Shown one piece after another: positions 1 through 14,857 of a DNA stretch of 64,000 nt. Made by a program: the position numbers and the translations under genes. The notes beneath the pieces were generated by a model that ran no database searches, was not told where the DNA came from, and worked only from the letters and a program-made list of their open reading frames with translations. Within the stretch, counting starts at the first letter, position 1. Each line of letters opens with the position of its first letter. Source of the DNA: Dirofilaria immitis (taxonomy: Eukaryota; Nematoda; Chromadorea; Rhabditida; Onchocercidae); NCBI GenBank assembly GCA_024305405.1, contig JAKNDB010000068.1, positions 6,997,501-7,061,500 on the forward strand, in the 5' to 3' direction.

Positions 1-3000
1 TTCCCAAATCTTGAATCTTAATTCAGAACCAACAATCAATAAAATCATACTCTAACATACAGGCTATCAATTATGTTAGCATTATTAGCATTGTTATTAT
101 TAATTCATTTACTGCTCAATAATATTGTATACTGTTACTGTTCTTGGAAAATTTAATCCACCCAAAAATTTTCTGAAATTTCATTACTTAAGGTAACGAA
201 ATTTCGCTACCCTGAAAGCTGAATAGATAGCAACTAATCATACCAAAAAAGAAAATTAAGCAAGTTTTAATCAGGAAAATACAAGATCATAAAAATGGTA
301 GATACTATTGATACACAATCAAGAGAATAAGTGAGACTGGAAATCAAAGGTTTAATATTATTAGTACTACTATTATAATTATTACTCTTTTATGAAGAAT
401 TTCTTGACCATCATTCTATATTCCATCTCCTCCCCATACATAGATCCTCCTGTTTCGTCTTCCAATTAACAACCACTTAATAAAACCGACAAGTTCAACA
501 TTTCTTACAAATGACATATTCCTTTCGCACCCACTAACGAATTTACCAGTAAAATCCCTCGCATCAAAACTTTAAATGTTAATAACAATTTCGCTCAACT
601 CATTGTTTCAATTTGGACATAGATTTCAGTAAATCGCCTGAAGCCATTTAAGAAATTTCTTATATCAACTGACACTGCAAAGGAATGATACTAGTGAATT
701 AATCATTCACTACTTCACATTTTGTTCATGGTTAACTTATTCATGTGAAACGAGAAGTTGAAGTATGAATTCATTGATACAAAATAACACGAATGAATCG
801 AGACAGGATTGTTTAGAGAAAGGCTCAAACAACAATTATTTACCAATTAAATTAAATATTTCAAATTATTAAGAATTGTTTGGAACAAAAATAAAAGCGC
901 TGAAAATGGAGGAATATGCGAACATATCAGAATAGTTTTTGCTAGAAGGAAGTTTTGAATATAAATAATAGTAGATATTACTATTTTCTCAATAACGCAT
1001 GATGATTAAATATCATGACTAGGCTTGCTGATCTTTGTCGGGATAAAAAAGGCATAATCAATAGTGGAGTAATATGTGATAATATATAAAAAGAATCAAA
1101 ATTATTTGAACGATAGAAAAAGGCCAGACAAATAGGAATATTGATGAACTGAAATGTGCGTCATACTGCAAAAATAATAGTGTTAGAAATTTTAATTGTA
1201 ATTGCTAATGTTGTTTAACGAATAGAATAGGAAAAAACGATGCATATATGAAGATGATATTGATAATTGTAAGAAAATTGCTTAAATTCCATTCGTTATC
1301 AGTTATCAGTTACGACAGGGCCATAAGATCGAACAACTTACATTTGATTTACTTCGGTAATGAAAGCAATCTCAATCAGTGCAATCGATCAAGTATTTTT
1401 TCATGTTAAAATTTGAATTTTCCAATTTTCCCGTCTTACACTGCAAGAAAAAGAATAAAATATGAATATCTAAGATCGAAATATAAATGAACTATGAATA
1501 TGTCGTGCAAGACGTAATGGACGTGAAGGTGATGAATAATGTACACAAGCCTGAAATACAACTGCAACAAATTGAAGGAAGGTTCGGAGAAATTAGGGCT
1601 TCTTTTCTTTGTCTCTTTCTCTTCCATAATTCATTCTTATCATTCGACTCCTAACTTTCTGTTACGGCAACTTTTTCGATTCATTTATACAAGTTGCGTT
1701 TTTGGAGACATTTTCATAGAGCAGGGGAGATATTAGAAGAGGGGTAGTTGTATGTACCATTGTGTGCCGTGGCACAACAGCCTCCATCATTTCTTACTTG
1801 CTTACTATTATCACACGTTGAAACTGATTCATATTCATATCCGTTTATCAAAGTTCACAAATTATTTAATATATTCATTTTTTGAATGAATATATTAAGT
1901 ATAATATTTATAATTTTGTTTCTGTTATTTAATAATTTCCGGGAGAATTTATTAAGAAGGCAAGAATTTAACTTAATTTCAATTACAGATGAGAAAGAAA
2001 AACCTTGACAACTTGTGATCTCTCGAAATTAGCAAAGATCAAGTCGGTCAAGATGAATGCAGCGTCTGTCATACTTAGCTGAACTTATTAGCTGCTCTAT
2101 CAGCTATAAAATATCATATCTTTGCTTTGATAAGTCAAATGATAGAATTGTCTGAAATATACTACGCTAAATGTTGGATAAGAATTGAATGTCATTCAAC
2201 TTATGTCGTCAATCAAATTATGACTGTTTTCTTCCTGAGATGAAAAAACAAAGAAATTTGTTGATATGATCCAGAAATGGATAAGATTTGTCGCCGCGAA
2301 TCGCACTCATTCAAATTTTATGCTTTAATAAATGCATTTCTTTTGATGTTGTTTTTATTAGGAACAAAATATAATATCTGAGAAGAGTTATAAATTAGTT
2401 ATATTTATCAAAATATATATTGGCATTATTTTAACGGAAGCATATTACATGTTTCACGCTTCATTGGATTCAACAATTCGTCAGTCTTTGTCTGCTTTAT
2501 TGGTATATTGATTAACAACTACACGAATGATGAACAGATTGTCATATCTCATCAACATGATTGTATTTTTAATTTGTTTCCTATCATTGATCAATACAAA
2601 TTGGTGGATCAGTTAAAAATGAACAGAGGAATTAGCAGAATTATGTCAAGTTTTAGTGATGATTTAAAACTGAAGATTAAACAATCGCATCTTCGACATT
2701 GTCTCATATCTCCTTCAAAAATTCTGGTAACATAGAACAATATCTATTAGAATTATTTCAAAAGTCTGACAATTGACCATCAAGCGAGATATATATCTTC
2801 ATCTATTATCTCCGATATTCTCCTATAAAATACATAGCCAGCTTGACTAAATTAGCTTTGCAGTTACTGAAAGAAGCCAAAACTTCAATAAGCTCATTGC
2901 TGAAAAATCATGTCATTAGATTTAATCGGAAAATATTAAAAAGCATACGGTATGCTTTGTGTTTGAAATGAATATCTCTTTCATTTCAAATATTTTGTTA

Positions 3001-5470
3001 TTTGTCTGTATTTCCTCACTACACTTATTTCTCATAGTATTTTATGTTTATTGTAGGACTTTTGCTGATAAATAAGTCAAACTTTCTGCACGATGATCTT
3101 CCTTCTGATCTTAACCTCTGTATGCTCTTATCATTATTTGTTCTACACTAACACTCATCTTCAATCGTTATGCTGGTTAAAATGTTAATTCCAAATATAT
3201 AATAGGACGAGGATAGAATAGGAACAGAAAAGTTGATCATTGTCTTCCCTAAAATTAAATTATTTCCTCCTCTCAATAACACAAAAATAAGGTTAGCTTG
3301 GTTGTAGAATTTCACAGCAATTCATCTCAGTTAGAGAGGAATGATATAACTTTCTGAATAATCAAATAAAGAATATGCGCATGTTTATATATGAATATTC
3401 GACAAAAAATCTGTCCGCTTTTTCTAAAATTAAATTATAGACAATATTTCCGAATGTCACTATTGTCGATATCATTTCTCCGGTATCTAATAGCTAAATA
3501 GGTCATTCACAAATATAATAGCTTGGAAATATAGTTCTTCAATCAAAAGTTTATTACGTTCCAATGCATTTCGACCGGAGCTGGTCATTTTTTAAATGAA
3601 AACTGTTTGTTTGGACAAAGTTATAGTGAACTGATAGATAGCAATATTTAAGCGATCAAATTTACATTCAAAATTAAGCATAGAAATGAAGGAAAAAAAA
3701 GTATGACTTTCTGGAGATCGGAATATAAAATCTGCTCTGTGTTATGTGTATTTACTTATGTTTGCAGTTAGGGATATTCATTTTTAGATTCCAGTCTTTT
3801 CTGGATAATTACCTGCAAAACCTTCTGAACTACTGTACACTTGCGCTGTTAGGCAAAAATATTTGATTACCCAATTGGATCGCTAAGGAAAATCGGCAAA
3901 TCATCCAAGAATCATATATCTGAAGTGATTCGTTGTTAAAGGTATTATTACTATACCTTGTTTCTTGCTCATATTTTCCGTACATGTAATACATGTAAAC
4001 AAAGTGACTTACCTATACACGGAATACGTAAATCTTACCGTAATATTCACACAAATCTAATACATACATACGTTACATACAATTTTCTACCGATTTTCGA
4101 TGAACACACAGAATTTTTTTTCTCAATGGATCTGTAATGCAAATATTGTTGAAAATTCGAAAAAAAAAAATATTATATTGCAGATGCCATCTGATGTAAT
4201 TTCATCGATGGATATGTACTTGTTGGCACACAATTTTGTGTGTATGACATATGTGTTGAGTTTCTCGGGACCAATTATTTACAAGTTTGTATGACAATGG
4301 AAATATGAAATAAGAAGAGAGAACTTCTATCAGCTTCTTAAAATCAATGAGCTATGAGAAAAGGCTAATAGTATGCAAACGTTCATTCCGTAAAGTTTTA
4401 GTTAAAACAATTTCTGAATGGCATTAAAAGATGATGCTCAATTCATGATAGCCATGAGCTAGATTTAAACTTCCTATCAGACTAATGTGAGTTTTAAAAT
4501 TTCCTTCACATAATGATATCTCTACTCCATTTTCCGCACAAAAAAATCGCTATAAATCTTGTCTGCATCATTTTAGTCATTTTGCTAAAATGATATTGCA
4601 TATTCGAATTCCATCAGGAAATATATTTTGAAATTGAATGAGACTATTTCTTCCGATGATGTATTTCAGATTATCTTCTTCAAAATGTATTTCGTACTAC
4701 GCCTTTTCCTTCTGTGCAAAAATTAGTGCAAGTGATATAAAGCATCCCTAATTGCAGTTTGCCTTCACAAAGTGATCATAATAATTTCCTGTGGATTTTG
4801 CTGCATTCCAAATTTATTTTAGTTTGTACTATGTTAAAATTGCTATATCCTTTAGCATGATTTTAGAATTTATAAATGAAACTGCAAGCGTTTCATAAGA
4901 TTTTACCTTATTATAAAAGGCTATCTTGAAGTTATAATAAACTTTTAAAAACGAATAAATGATAACTGCGTAGAATTTCAGAATTTTAGTTTTAACAGTA
5001 AGATGTACACTTATTAGAATTATTACCATCTACAATGCTTAACAAAATTTTCTTCCATACAGCTTCAACATTATATGTCAGCTTGATCTGATAAGCAATA
5101 AGTGGGTCAACCCTAAATAACAACTAGGTTAAATAGGCGGAAATTTTTCGAGCGAAAGAAAACGATGATAGATTTGAAGGGATAGAGTGGGAATAGGATA
5201 TTGAAAAGTGGGAAGATAGGGGAAGGCGGGCAATCCTCGGGTAGTCACTGTAATTTCTTGTTGTGCTATTAATAACAAAATGTAAATGTGTAAGAGAGGG
5301 TCGAGGATAGCACAAAGTAAAGTCAAGAAATATTGGCGCAACATGGTACGGCCATCAATTCATGCCTTTCATCTCTTTATGCGCATGCCTCTCCTCCTCT
5401 ATACTACTCGATTAATACTTCTAAATGTGTGCTATTGTTTAGGAAAGCAAAAAATTTGTGCTCTTTTATG
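1..5470. other. gene-poor AT-rich stretch
   Basis: No exon can be supported on either strand. The open frames are short, lack flanking splice signals and do not resemble a known family. It may be intergenic or a large intron of a gene outside the window. Confidence 0.5.
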
Positions 5471-5535
5471 TTTAACATATATATTTATATATGTACATGT
5501 CTCTGTAGGTATATGTTTATGTGTGTATGTTTTTG

Positions 5536-5687
5536 TATATATTTATATATATATATATATATATATATGCATGTATGTGTGTGAGTGTGAGTGTGTGTGT
5601 GTGTGTGTGTGTATGCATGTATGTATGTATGTATGTATGTGTATGTGAGTTTGTGCGTGTGTTTGTCTGTCTATGTGTCTGTATGTG

Positions 5688-5723
<36 letters not shown>

Positions 5724-5740
5724 TGTAGTGTAGTATAGAA
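5536..5740. repeat. compound TA / TG / TATG microsatellite
   Basis: A run of TA dinucleotides is followed by TG dinucleotides and then TATG tetranucleotide units, with interruptions. The Cys/Val/Tyr-rich and His/Thr-rich frames open on the two strands here are by-products of the repeat. Confidence 0.95.
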
Positions 5741-5966
5741 CATTCCGATGAACAGGTAAGATATGAGAACTATTTGGCAAAAGAAATATGGTTCTAGCGA
5801 TTTCATGGAAAAGTAAAATTCAATTCATTTCAATTCAGTTCATTTTACTAAATATTTGTTGACAGAACATGACGATTATCCTTTCTTTATATTAAAAAAT
5901 GAGATTTTTTAACGATTGATTTTGAAAAGAAAATAAGATATAGTAGTTGATTGTTGCTAACTGCTG

Positions 5967-6014
5967 ATGAGTTAGCCGATTCGATTAGAGAAATAATCAA
6001 ATCGGCTAACTCAT
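5967..6014. repeat. short hairpin, 21-nt arms
   Basis: Left arm 5967-5987 and right arm 5994-6014 are reverse complements with one mismatch, around a 6-nt loop. The core GTTAGCCGAT is mirrored in ATCGGCTAAC. No gene lies beside it and its function is unknown. Confidence 0.85.
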
Positions 6015-6179
6015 TAACATTCGAAAACTGAAAAGAAAAGATCGATATATGCTATTGCTAACCGATTCATTGATGAAAGATTGTGATTATATCGATACTC
6101 GACGAAAGATCGATGTTAAAAATATAAAATCATGAAACAGTGATACAAAGTTATGATATCTATAAGAAAAAGTAAATAA

Positions 6180-6209
6180 TTTTATCACACCATTCATGGT
6201 GTGATAAAA
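6180..6209. repeat. short perfect hairpin, 13-nt arms
   Basis: Arms 6180-6192 and 6197-6209 are perfect reverse complements around a 4-nt loop. It lies about 170 nt from the previous hairpin, so both may belong to one decayed element. Confidence 0.8.
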
Positions 6210-7100
6210 TGACCATATCATTTCATAAACACTTTTGATTTGATAAGTGATAAAAGCGACTGCTGAACTTTTATGCATATTGCAATTGTTTATAGCTTCA
6301 ACAAAAAAAAATTTCCATGCATTAGCATTGCTTGTTTAAAATAAAGAATAAGTTCAACTTCGATAACCTTGCTTTGACTAATAAACTTGCTGAGATAATG
6401 GAGTGAGGCTGTGTAAAAATGAATTTCTTAGACTGCTACAGGTGGGAATAGAATAAAACATGGAGAGCTAATTCAAAAACAATGATACTATTGCGAATCA
6501 TTTTTTAAATTTTTTTTTATTTTGCCACAAAGACATCGAATATAATTGTAGCTGAAAATAGTATCTTCTAAAGGTAGATGCTGACTTGGGGTAGTTTCTC
6601 AGATTCCGGTTCCCTTTTTTTTCCCTAATAATTATTGAAATATTAAAAGTTTAAGATGAGGAAAATACAATTATAATTCCTAAAATTGAATCACAAGAAT
6701 AGAAAATACCTAAATTCATGTGAAAATTAAATATTTAGTTGAAGAAAAAGATAAGGAAGCGTTAAGTAAGCACATCATCTTTCATAGATGCAATGATATA
6801 AAGCGATTTACTTTAACAACAATTGCAGCAAAGAGAATGCTCAAGTAAAACCAGTTATCCTGCAGAAGTTATATTACTGGTTTGTTTTATGGACAAAATT
6901 TTGCTCAAATTTAATCAAATTAGGGAGGGAGAAAGAAAAATGTGAGGAAAGAAATATATTATAATGATAAAGCTCAACTTGCGCCCAAACATCTTTACTA
7001 AACCAAAACCGGAATTTTATTTTTTCATTGCATTCATTGTTTAAAAATATATTATTAATTCTATTAGCAATTCTTTTATAATAAAAAACTTATATTGTAG

Positions 7101-7408
7101 CTACTAAACATTTGAATGCCTCTGCTTGGAATTTATCGGATATAGTAATTTCTCAGATTAATCAATATACGAAACGTATGTTTAGTTTGAATTTAGAAGA
7201 AGCACAAAAAATCTTAGTTTGTTTTGAAACAAACAAGCCTGTTGAAATAAAAATAAAACGAGAAAATCAATGGCTTGCTGTCCCAAATGAAAAAGTATAC
7301 TGTTTTTTATTAAATATTAGAAAAGAACAAAATCGCATAGTTTTCAAACCATCATCTTACTATTTAACTGCTTCCTTAAAAATCGCTATAGAATTCGCAG
7401 ATAGATAA
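7101..7408 (+). CDS. candidate terminal exon of an unrecognised gene
   Basis: After a possible acceptor (TTGTAG, ending at 7100) an open frame of about 101 codons runs to a TAG/TAA-type stop at 7408. It has no early ATG: the first Met is around residue 26, in YTKRMFSLN. The translation is rich in Lys, Glu and Ile and has no obvious low complexity (it includes NLSDIVISQINQY and KIKRENQWLAVPNEKV), so it looks coding. I do not recognise the family and found no convincing upstream exon. It could be the last exon of a gene with distant exons, a decayed gene, or transferred DNA. In a filarial worm an endosymbiont insertion is possible, but nothing here shows that. Confidence 0.4.
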
Positions 7409-7436
7409 GCAGTTTTATGCTAATAGAACAAGTATG

Positions 7437-7484
7437 AATGAATGAATGAATTAATTAACTAATTAATTAATTAATTAATTAATA
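7437..7484. repeat. AATG then AATT tetranucleotide repeat
   Basis: Three or four GAAT units run into an array of TTAA/AATT units. Confidence 0.9.
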
Positions 7485-7814
7485 TTGTAAAGATTAGCTG
7501 ATTAGTTAGTGAATTAGTATTAAAAATAAATTACATAAGGAGAGGAAGAGAAATGTATATTTTAATAGAAATCTATAAGTATGAAGGATAAGGATAAGTG
7601 TAAATGAATGAAGAAGACATATATAGGTACCTATCCAGTTAGAGCATTATTATTATTACTACTACTTAATGGGTCATTCAGGGAGGTGCAAAATTTTAAA
7701 ATGAATTAAACTGCTGCTCTCTGATTTGATGGCATACTTTTTCATAAATTTGTGCCAGCCAGTCGTTCAGCAGCCCATGTTGTCCGTATCTCGATACCTC
7801 TACTCTACAACAAT

Positions 7815-7815
7815 G

Positions 7816-7852
<37 letters not shown>
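7815..7852. repeat. TA dinucleotide microsatellite
   Basis: An almost pure TA run of nearly 40 nt. Confidence 0.9.
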
Positions 7853-7854
<2 letters not shown>

Positions 7855-9030
7855 TACAATACTGAACAGTCATATTATCAGTATGTCCTCAATATAGGAG
7901 CACATCTGTTGCTTTTAACTGTGAATTTTCCCAAATTTTTAAGATCTAAAGTTATGCAACGAATGGCCACATTGCACTTTAAATCACAGAATTAGTGCGA
8001 TAAAAATAAAATGTTAACATAGAATTCATAAATTACCTTCAAACAATCTGTTCTATTCAGTTCTTTTATCAAATAACATTATGAAAGTTCAAATAGCGAA
8101 AAGAAAGGAGTAGATGTAGTAAGCGATACTGTGCAACTGTATATACTGATGATACTGTAGGAAGCTGTCTGGAGTAAACATGCTATTATATCCTCTCTAT
8201 TCCACTCGAAACAAATTTTATAAATATCTTTCGATATGCATAGAATTATTAAATATGCATTTCATTCTCTATTATATAAGATTATTGAGAAGCAGTTGAG
8301 AGAGATAACTTCGAACTTTTGCACAGAAACTTTTCGATGTGTAATTCTGAATACCTCTGGAAGTAAAAGCAATGTATTATCAGCCTTCTTTACATGTGTT
8401 TACAAAGAAATAGTAGCTCATTATTGGCAAGTTTTCAATGTTCATTCATTTCATTTTTGAATTGTATTTGCTGAATTATAAATCGATGGGAAATTTTAGA
8501 AGTGATGGTCAGAGGATTTGGAAAGATGAAATTAGATTGGCTGTGCTTTAAAGAAGATCTACGAGAATGAGTGAACAAATTGTGTAATGAAATGCTACCT
8601 CTTCGAGCAGGCATCTCCTGCCATTGACGGTTAAAATTTGATTACTAACGGCACTTCTTTCTTGTCCATATCATTACAACATTGCACCAGTGAATTAGAG
8701 ATGGAGATAGTGTGCAGCGTGCATTGCATGTTAAGCAAGTTATTATCAACTTTACTTCTTCCACATTAACGCATTTATCTTATCCACGAGAAATAAAATT
8801 TTACCAAATCAAATTCACTCTGCTATACTCTTATAAATAAGTAGATTGACTATTTAGAAATATACCTCTTTTCCTTAATTAATGCAATTTTAAGGAGCTT
8901 ATACAGTGAATAAATTGAGCAGCAGAACGGCGGTGAATAAGGATATATTGCCAAATTAAGCTATCATACTTATCAGGAAGCAAAAGTTTTTGCATTATTT
9001 ATAACCACCCACTTCCTTGGAGTTGCACAA

Positions 9031-9039
9031 ATCATCATC

Positions 9040-9095
<56 letters not shown>

Positions 9096-9108
9096 TATCA
9101 TTATCATT
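9031..9108. repeat. CAT/ATC trinucleotide repeat
   Basis: About 25 tandem ATC units with a single ACC interruption, ending in a few ATT variants. Confidence 0.95.
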
Positions 9109-9317
9109 GGGCTTGTATGATGATGGTTTATAGCGATTGGTTGATAGCATCATCAGAGAAAGAAGTAATGCTCGTTGTTTCAGTAGCGATAACAGAAGTT
9201 TACGATGCGATGTTTCAAAGCTCTTCTTACACTTTAGTCAAACAGTGTTCACTCTCTTTTAGATGCTTCTTTTTCCTTTCCTTCACTTTCCTATTGAACT
9301 TCAACTTGAAATGTTAA

Positions 9318-9628
<311 letters not shown>

Positions 9629-12600
9629 CTCGTTTAACACCGATATCAGCACTCGAGTTCTGCACCTACGAAAGTCAGGGAATAAAGTGGGAAACAACTT
9701 CCGGTGGTAGTGCACCGTTTGTCGACTAAATTTTATGGCATCCTCTGTATGCACCCTGCACGTTACTATCATAATTATCCTTCCTTCTCGATAATCTGCA
9801 GATTCGAACATTGCAACTACTACCACCACTACTATCATCACCATCCACGGCATCTCAAATGATAATGATGCTGCTAATATACGCTACTCGGGCGTCAGCC
9901 TGTCTCTCAACTAATGAAAATGTTACTCATGCGAGTTGATTTTCGATAGGTATTCTATGGGATGTAGGAAATCATTTGAAAAGAATTTTAGAAGATATTA
10001 ATATTAGCAATTAGTTTAGTGTTTTTCTTTCTCCGTTATATGTCTGCATTAAAATATTATATAATATAATATTGATAATTGTTTCTAGTAATATATCGCT
10101 TGCTTTTTATAATATTTTTGTAATATATCATAAACTGAATTCTCTTGGAATTCCTATTTCAATTCCCAAAATCTCCTAGATATTTTATATTTACTTTTAA
10201 TATGTTAATATGACGTGAAAATCAATCATCATTATTGAAATTTTTATCATATCTTCTTGCTACTTATATCTTCATTTGCTCTTTATCATGTCAACGAATT
10301 ATTTTAGGAGCAATTAACTTCCTTCATCGCATAGAAAAATTTTGTTATTCCATTCCTCTATTGCTGAAGCGTTGAAAAATTCGTACGCTTTTTTGTGTTA
10401 TTCCAAAAATCTGAAGTTTTATTTTTGACAATTTTTTTAATCATTCTTACTTTAATTTTTAGGCAAAGTTTTATCTGTAATATTATATTTTGTTAAGTAT
10501 GCGATGTATCATTTTCCTCTCTTCAACCCTTACCAATTGATCAAATAAACATCCCTCCTCATATTAACATAACAAATCGTTTTTCTTCATTTTTTCATTT
10601 TTATTTTTTGCCACTTCCGTTAGGATGTTCGTTTTGATAGTTTTCCGGAAGTGAAAAAATCACACTATGCCCTTTCTGCTCTTAATTGTTTCATCCGCCG
10701 ACCATATATTTAAAGCTAATCATTCCGAATTTTGCTCAGAAATTCATCTTATTACATACTGAAAATTTCAATAGTTAAAGAGCAAACTTTTTGACGACAT
10801 TATTCTCAAATAGCTATTGTGCATCATTTTAGAGCTTTATTACTTGCTGTTTAAAAAAATATAACATTTTGATTTCTAAAATTAATATCGTCGTTTGCTT
10901 CAAGACGAATTAATGAATTATTGAATTGGTACTAAACATTATCTAAGGCAGATAACAATCATTTGAAATGCTCTGTACTGGGCCTTGCATCAATGAAAAA
11001 ATATTACAGAAATCTCATATGAATTCAGATGTTGCTTGAAATATAAAAAACGACATGGTTGGGCAACGCTAATCCAATTCTGAACTACTGCCTGTTCTTC
11101 ATCTCGACATATCGGGAATGACACAGCAGGATAATGTTCAACTCATGCTGAAACCGTTTCATTGTATGAAATATCTCAGTGAAACGTTTTTTGCGGTGCA
11201 TTCGATTCTTGATTTTTCTTAGATCTACTGAATCCAATTCATCTAAATTTAGTTTTTCTGACTAACTTCCTCATTCGTCATGTTTCATTATGCTATCTCA
11301 CATGTTTTATTTCCTTATAATTTAATCTTAAATCCAAAACTTTCCAAAAATTAATTGAAATTCTTAGTTAGAGCACTCCATACTTTTGTGCATAGAGCGT
11401 CAGTACTGTAGCGATTTCAGTATGATTAAGTTTGTAGTATCATTAAGTTTGTAGTATCCTTTAATTTATAAATATTTTCTAAAGGACAATTAATTTGTTA
11501 TTAAAACTTTCTGAATTAGTCAAACATTACTTATTGTCCTTGTTTATTTTAAAAGGTAAATTATACGATTTGTCGTTTTTTAACTTTTAATAAAGCTGCG
11601 ACATTTAGATTTTATAGTTTTAAATGTAATGTCATTCAAAATGACTGACACTGCACAGTGAAATATTGCTAATGTATACATTTTTGACAACTTTTATAGT
11701 GATAATTGCATATGTCATCTTTTTTTTTAATTTTTGATTATGACAACACAACTTAGCCATTCAAAATAATTTTTGAAGTGATGCCGATAATTAAAATATT
11801 TGTTGTTACTTTTGCTATCATTATTAGAAGACACTATCACTTTATTTTATATTTTTCTTGTAGCACAACATTTTCATCACAAAAATAGATATTAGGATTT
11901 ATAAGAGAAAATTCTTTTAAAAAAGCCCATAATAGAAATTTATTTCTTGTTTTTTTCCGATTTTTTCAAAGGTTTTGCAGTGCATATTTATAGATTTAAA
12001 TTTAACATAACTTCAATTTTCAAGACCAAAATATGTATTAAACTTAGCTTACAAATAAAATAATAACTTTTATAGCGATTGCCAGGATTACCCAGTTTTC
12101 GAAGTTTGTTTTAGTTGGTTTTGATTTTATTTGTTTGATGTTTTATTTCTTTGGTTCTGATACGATTGCGCACTAGACATAATCATCTCAGAGATTCATG
12201 AAATTAGTCACTGAAGGATTTCATTTATTCACTATCTTTTGAAACCACTATTAATTCTGGATTTCAATATTAGTCAACTAATTTCATGGCATGCTTAATG
12301 TTGTCGAGACATCGTTGGTTTGTAAACTGGGTAACTTGGTAATTAAATTTTATTTTCCATGCCTATTATATAGGAAGAGAAATCTGTAGCAATGTAAATG
12401 TTAAGTATAAGTGCTATTACAAAAATTAAGGTTTAAGATTGTTTTTAAACAATATTGATGTGTAATGAAAGAGATATCAAAAATTTTCACATCCTATCAT
12501 AAAGATTTATAAAAGACACTTTACCATCACTCCATCATTCTTGATCGTGGAGATCGTTTGAAATTTAATTGAGATTTGTTAGGATATTACCGAGCAAGTC

Positions 12601-14269
12601 AAATTTTTAAAATGTGCAGTAGTTCTGATCAGCTCATGCATCAGTTGTTCATCCGCAGGTGAACAGCCTTCAACAAATTTATTAACATTCCTCACTCTTT
12701 TTTTTTTTTTGCTTACACTTCCTCTCCCATTTATTTCAAATAAAAGAGCAAAGATTTGATTTCATATACTGAAAAAAGAGTTTGAATGCTCAGAATTTAC
12801 TAGGAACTAATTATTCGTTAGTTAAGTTATTGATCTTAAATTAGCATTTTTAATTAAATTTAAGGAAAATTGTTTGTTTATAACTTTCCTCAAATTTGTA
12901 TTTAAAATAATGAATCTTGAAGATGAAAAACATGAATTGGCACATTTTTATTTACTGTAACCATAAGTCTTTATTAGCAAATTTTTTATTAGAAGAAAGC
13001 AAATTTCTAAAGTTCTACTGCAATGATGAAATCATCCAGTTGATTCTTTTAAAAATATTTTTCCTTTCCTCTTCACATTAAAATATTAATAGCTAAACGC
13101 AATACGCATTTTTAAATACATTGAATGATTTTTACATTTTGAATTTATTTCCATTTATGCTAAGGAAGTCATTTTTACTATCATGAAGATTTGGAAGATT
13201 TACGATTCTGTACAACATATAATTCGGAATTATTTTTATTTATTTATTCCTGCGATGAATAGTTATAATTCATCTTGTTTCATTCAGTCTTCTTTATATA
13301 ATATGGAAAATTAATGCATAACGAAAATATAAGATTCACCGATCCGATTCCAGTATCATTTCCTGACGATAATATAGCAAAATTTCTCTTCTTTCCTGCA
13401 ACTCTCTTATTTGTTGTCTTGTTTCCGGTTTCTTTTTTCTGTTTTTGATGGAAAATAAGGAGTAAGACAAAAAGGAGAAAAAATTTTTATCTATTAGCTA
13501 TCAGTCATTTTGCGCTTGTAAATTTTTTCTTCAATCCCATACTATTTCAACCTGTCTTGCTTCCATTACCTGCCCATTGCTTTATCAATATAACTTCCGA
13601 TAAGTGCCATTCCTTATTTTAGTACAATTTTTTCATTTTCTTCTTTCTCACTTTGTTTACACAAATGAAGGAGCGAATTTAATACATTTCGTAGAATTTG
13701 TCAAAAAGTTTCGTCCTTTTTATTTATTAAAACAGTTTGATTTTTTTTTCTTGCTATTCATAGTTTTTTCTTGTTTAAGACTTTTACAAAAATTATCGAA
13801 TTATCAAGAATATTTCATTTTTAAGAAAGCTTCATTCAATGAATAATCGAAAATGATAGTGATCAAATATGTCAGAAAATGCTTTATTCAGAATGAAAAA
13901 GTTCATGCGATAATTTTTTTAAATCACTAAATGATTTTTATAATTTTGTTTTTTTTAAAATTTTTTCTCTCTCTCTCAGCTACAATCTTGATCAGCCGGA
14001 CATTAATACCGGAAGTGATGAAGCTTAAGTAATCATAATCCAGTTGGCGAAAAATATTATGGTAGCTATGATCTATAAATTAATGATATCGTAGTGATGA
14101 ACTGTGAATTTTGGCTGATACGTACTAGTAGGCAACTATTCATTTTAGCTTGAAAATGCATTATTCATTCTTGAATGTGTCTCTTCTCTTTTAGATTCTC
14201 CAATTTAATTTTTCTAGAATTACTGGCTTGAAATATAGAACAGTCTGCTTTACCATAACGTCTCATTGA

Positions 14270-14293
14270 TATATATATATATATATATATATG
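14270..14293. repeat. short TA dinucleotide repeat
   Basis: A pure run of about 12 TA units. Confidence 0.9.
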
Positions 14294-14857
14294 GGAGATA
14301 GAACATTACCCGTTAATTTTAATTTTATATTACAATATTCAAGTAATTTGAAGTTTTCGTGCAAACTTCAAATGATATATGATGTTTAACAGGCTCAACC
14401 CTAAATATGTAAATACATCTTTTTTGATCCATTTTTATACTGAAAGCTAGTCTAACATTATGCCTTCTTTATTTGTTAAATATTTACAAACTTTATTTCA
14501 GAGGTAGGAAAAGAAATTATTAGAATTGAACGGTTGGAACGTTAATTAAATTATAACAAATATAAAACTGAAAAGAGAACAATTTGATGTATGATAAATT
14601 GAAATATATCTACTAATATGCAAAAAAACAACGGTTGATATATTAATTGGACGAACATTATATTGTACTCATTATAAGTTGAGTATTTTCTGAATAATAC
14701 TCAAATTTTATTCTAAAAACTGAAAATGGTTATTATTGTGATGGGAAACATTTTTTTTGATAAGTGGTCGATTTGAAACTGAAAATACAAGAAATATTGG
14801 TGGATAAGCTTATTTAGCAGTAAAGAAAGTGGCGCTGATTTTTGAAGAAATCATTGA

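Noticed and set aside
5286..5806. Cys/Val/Tyr-rich and His/Thr-rich open frames on both strands
   Set aside because: They are translations of TG, TA and TATG repeats and have no start or splice context.
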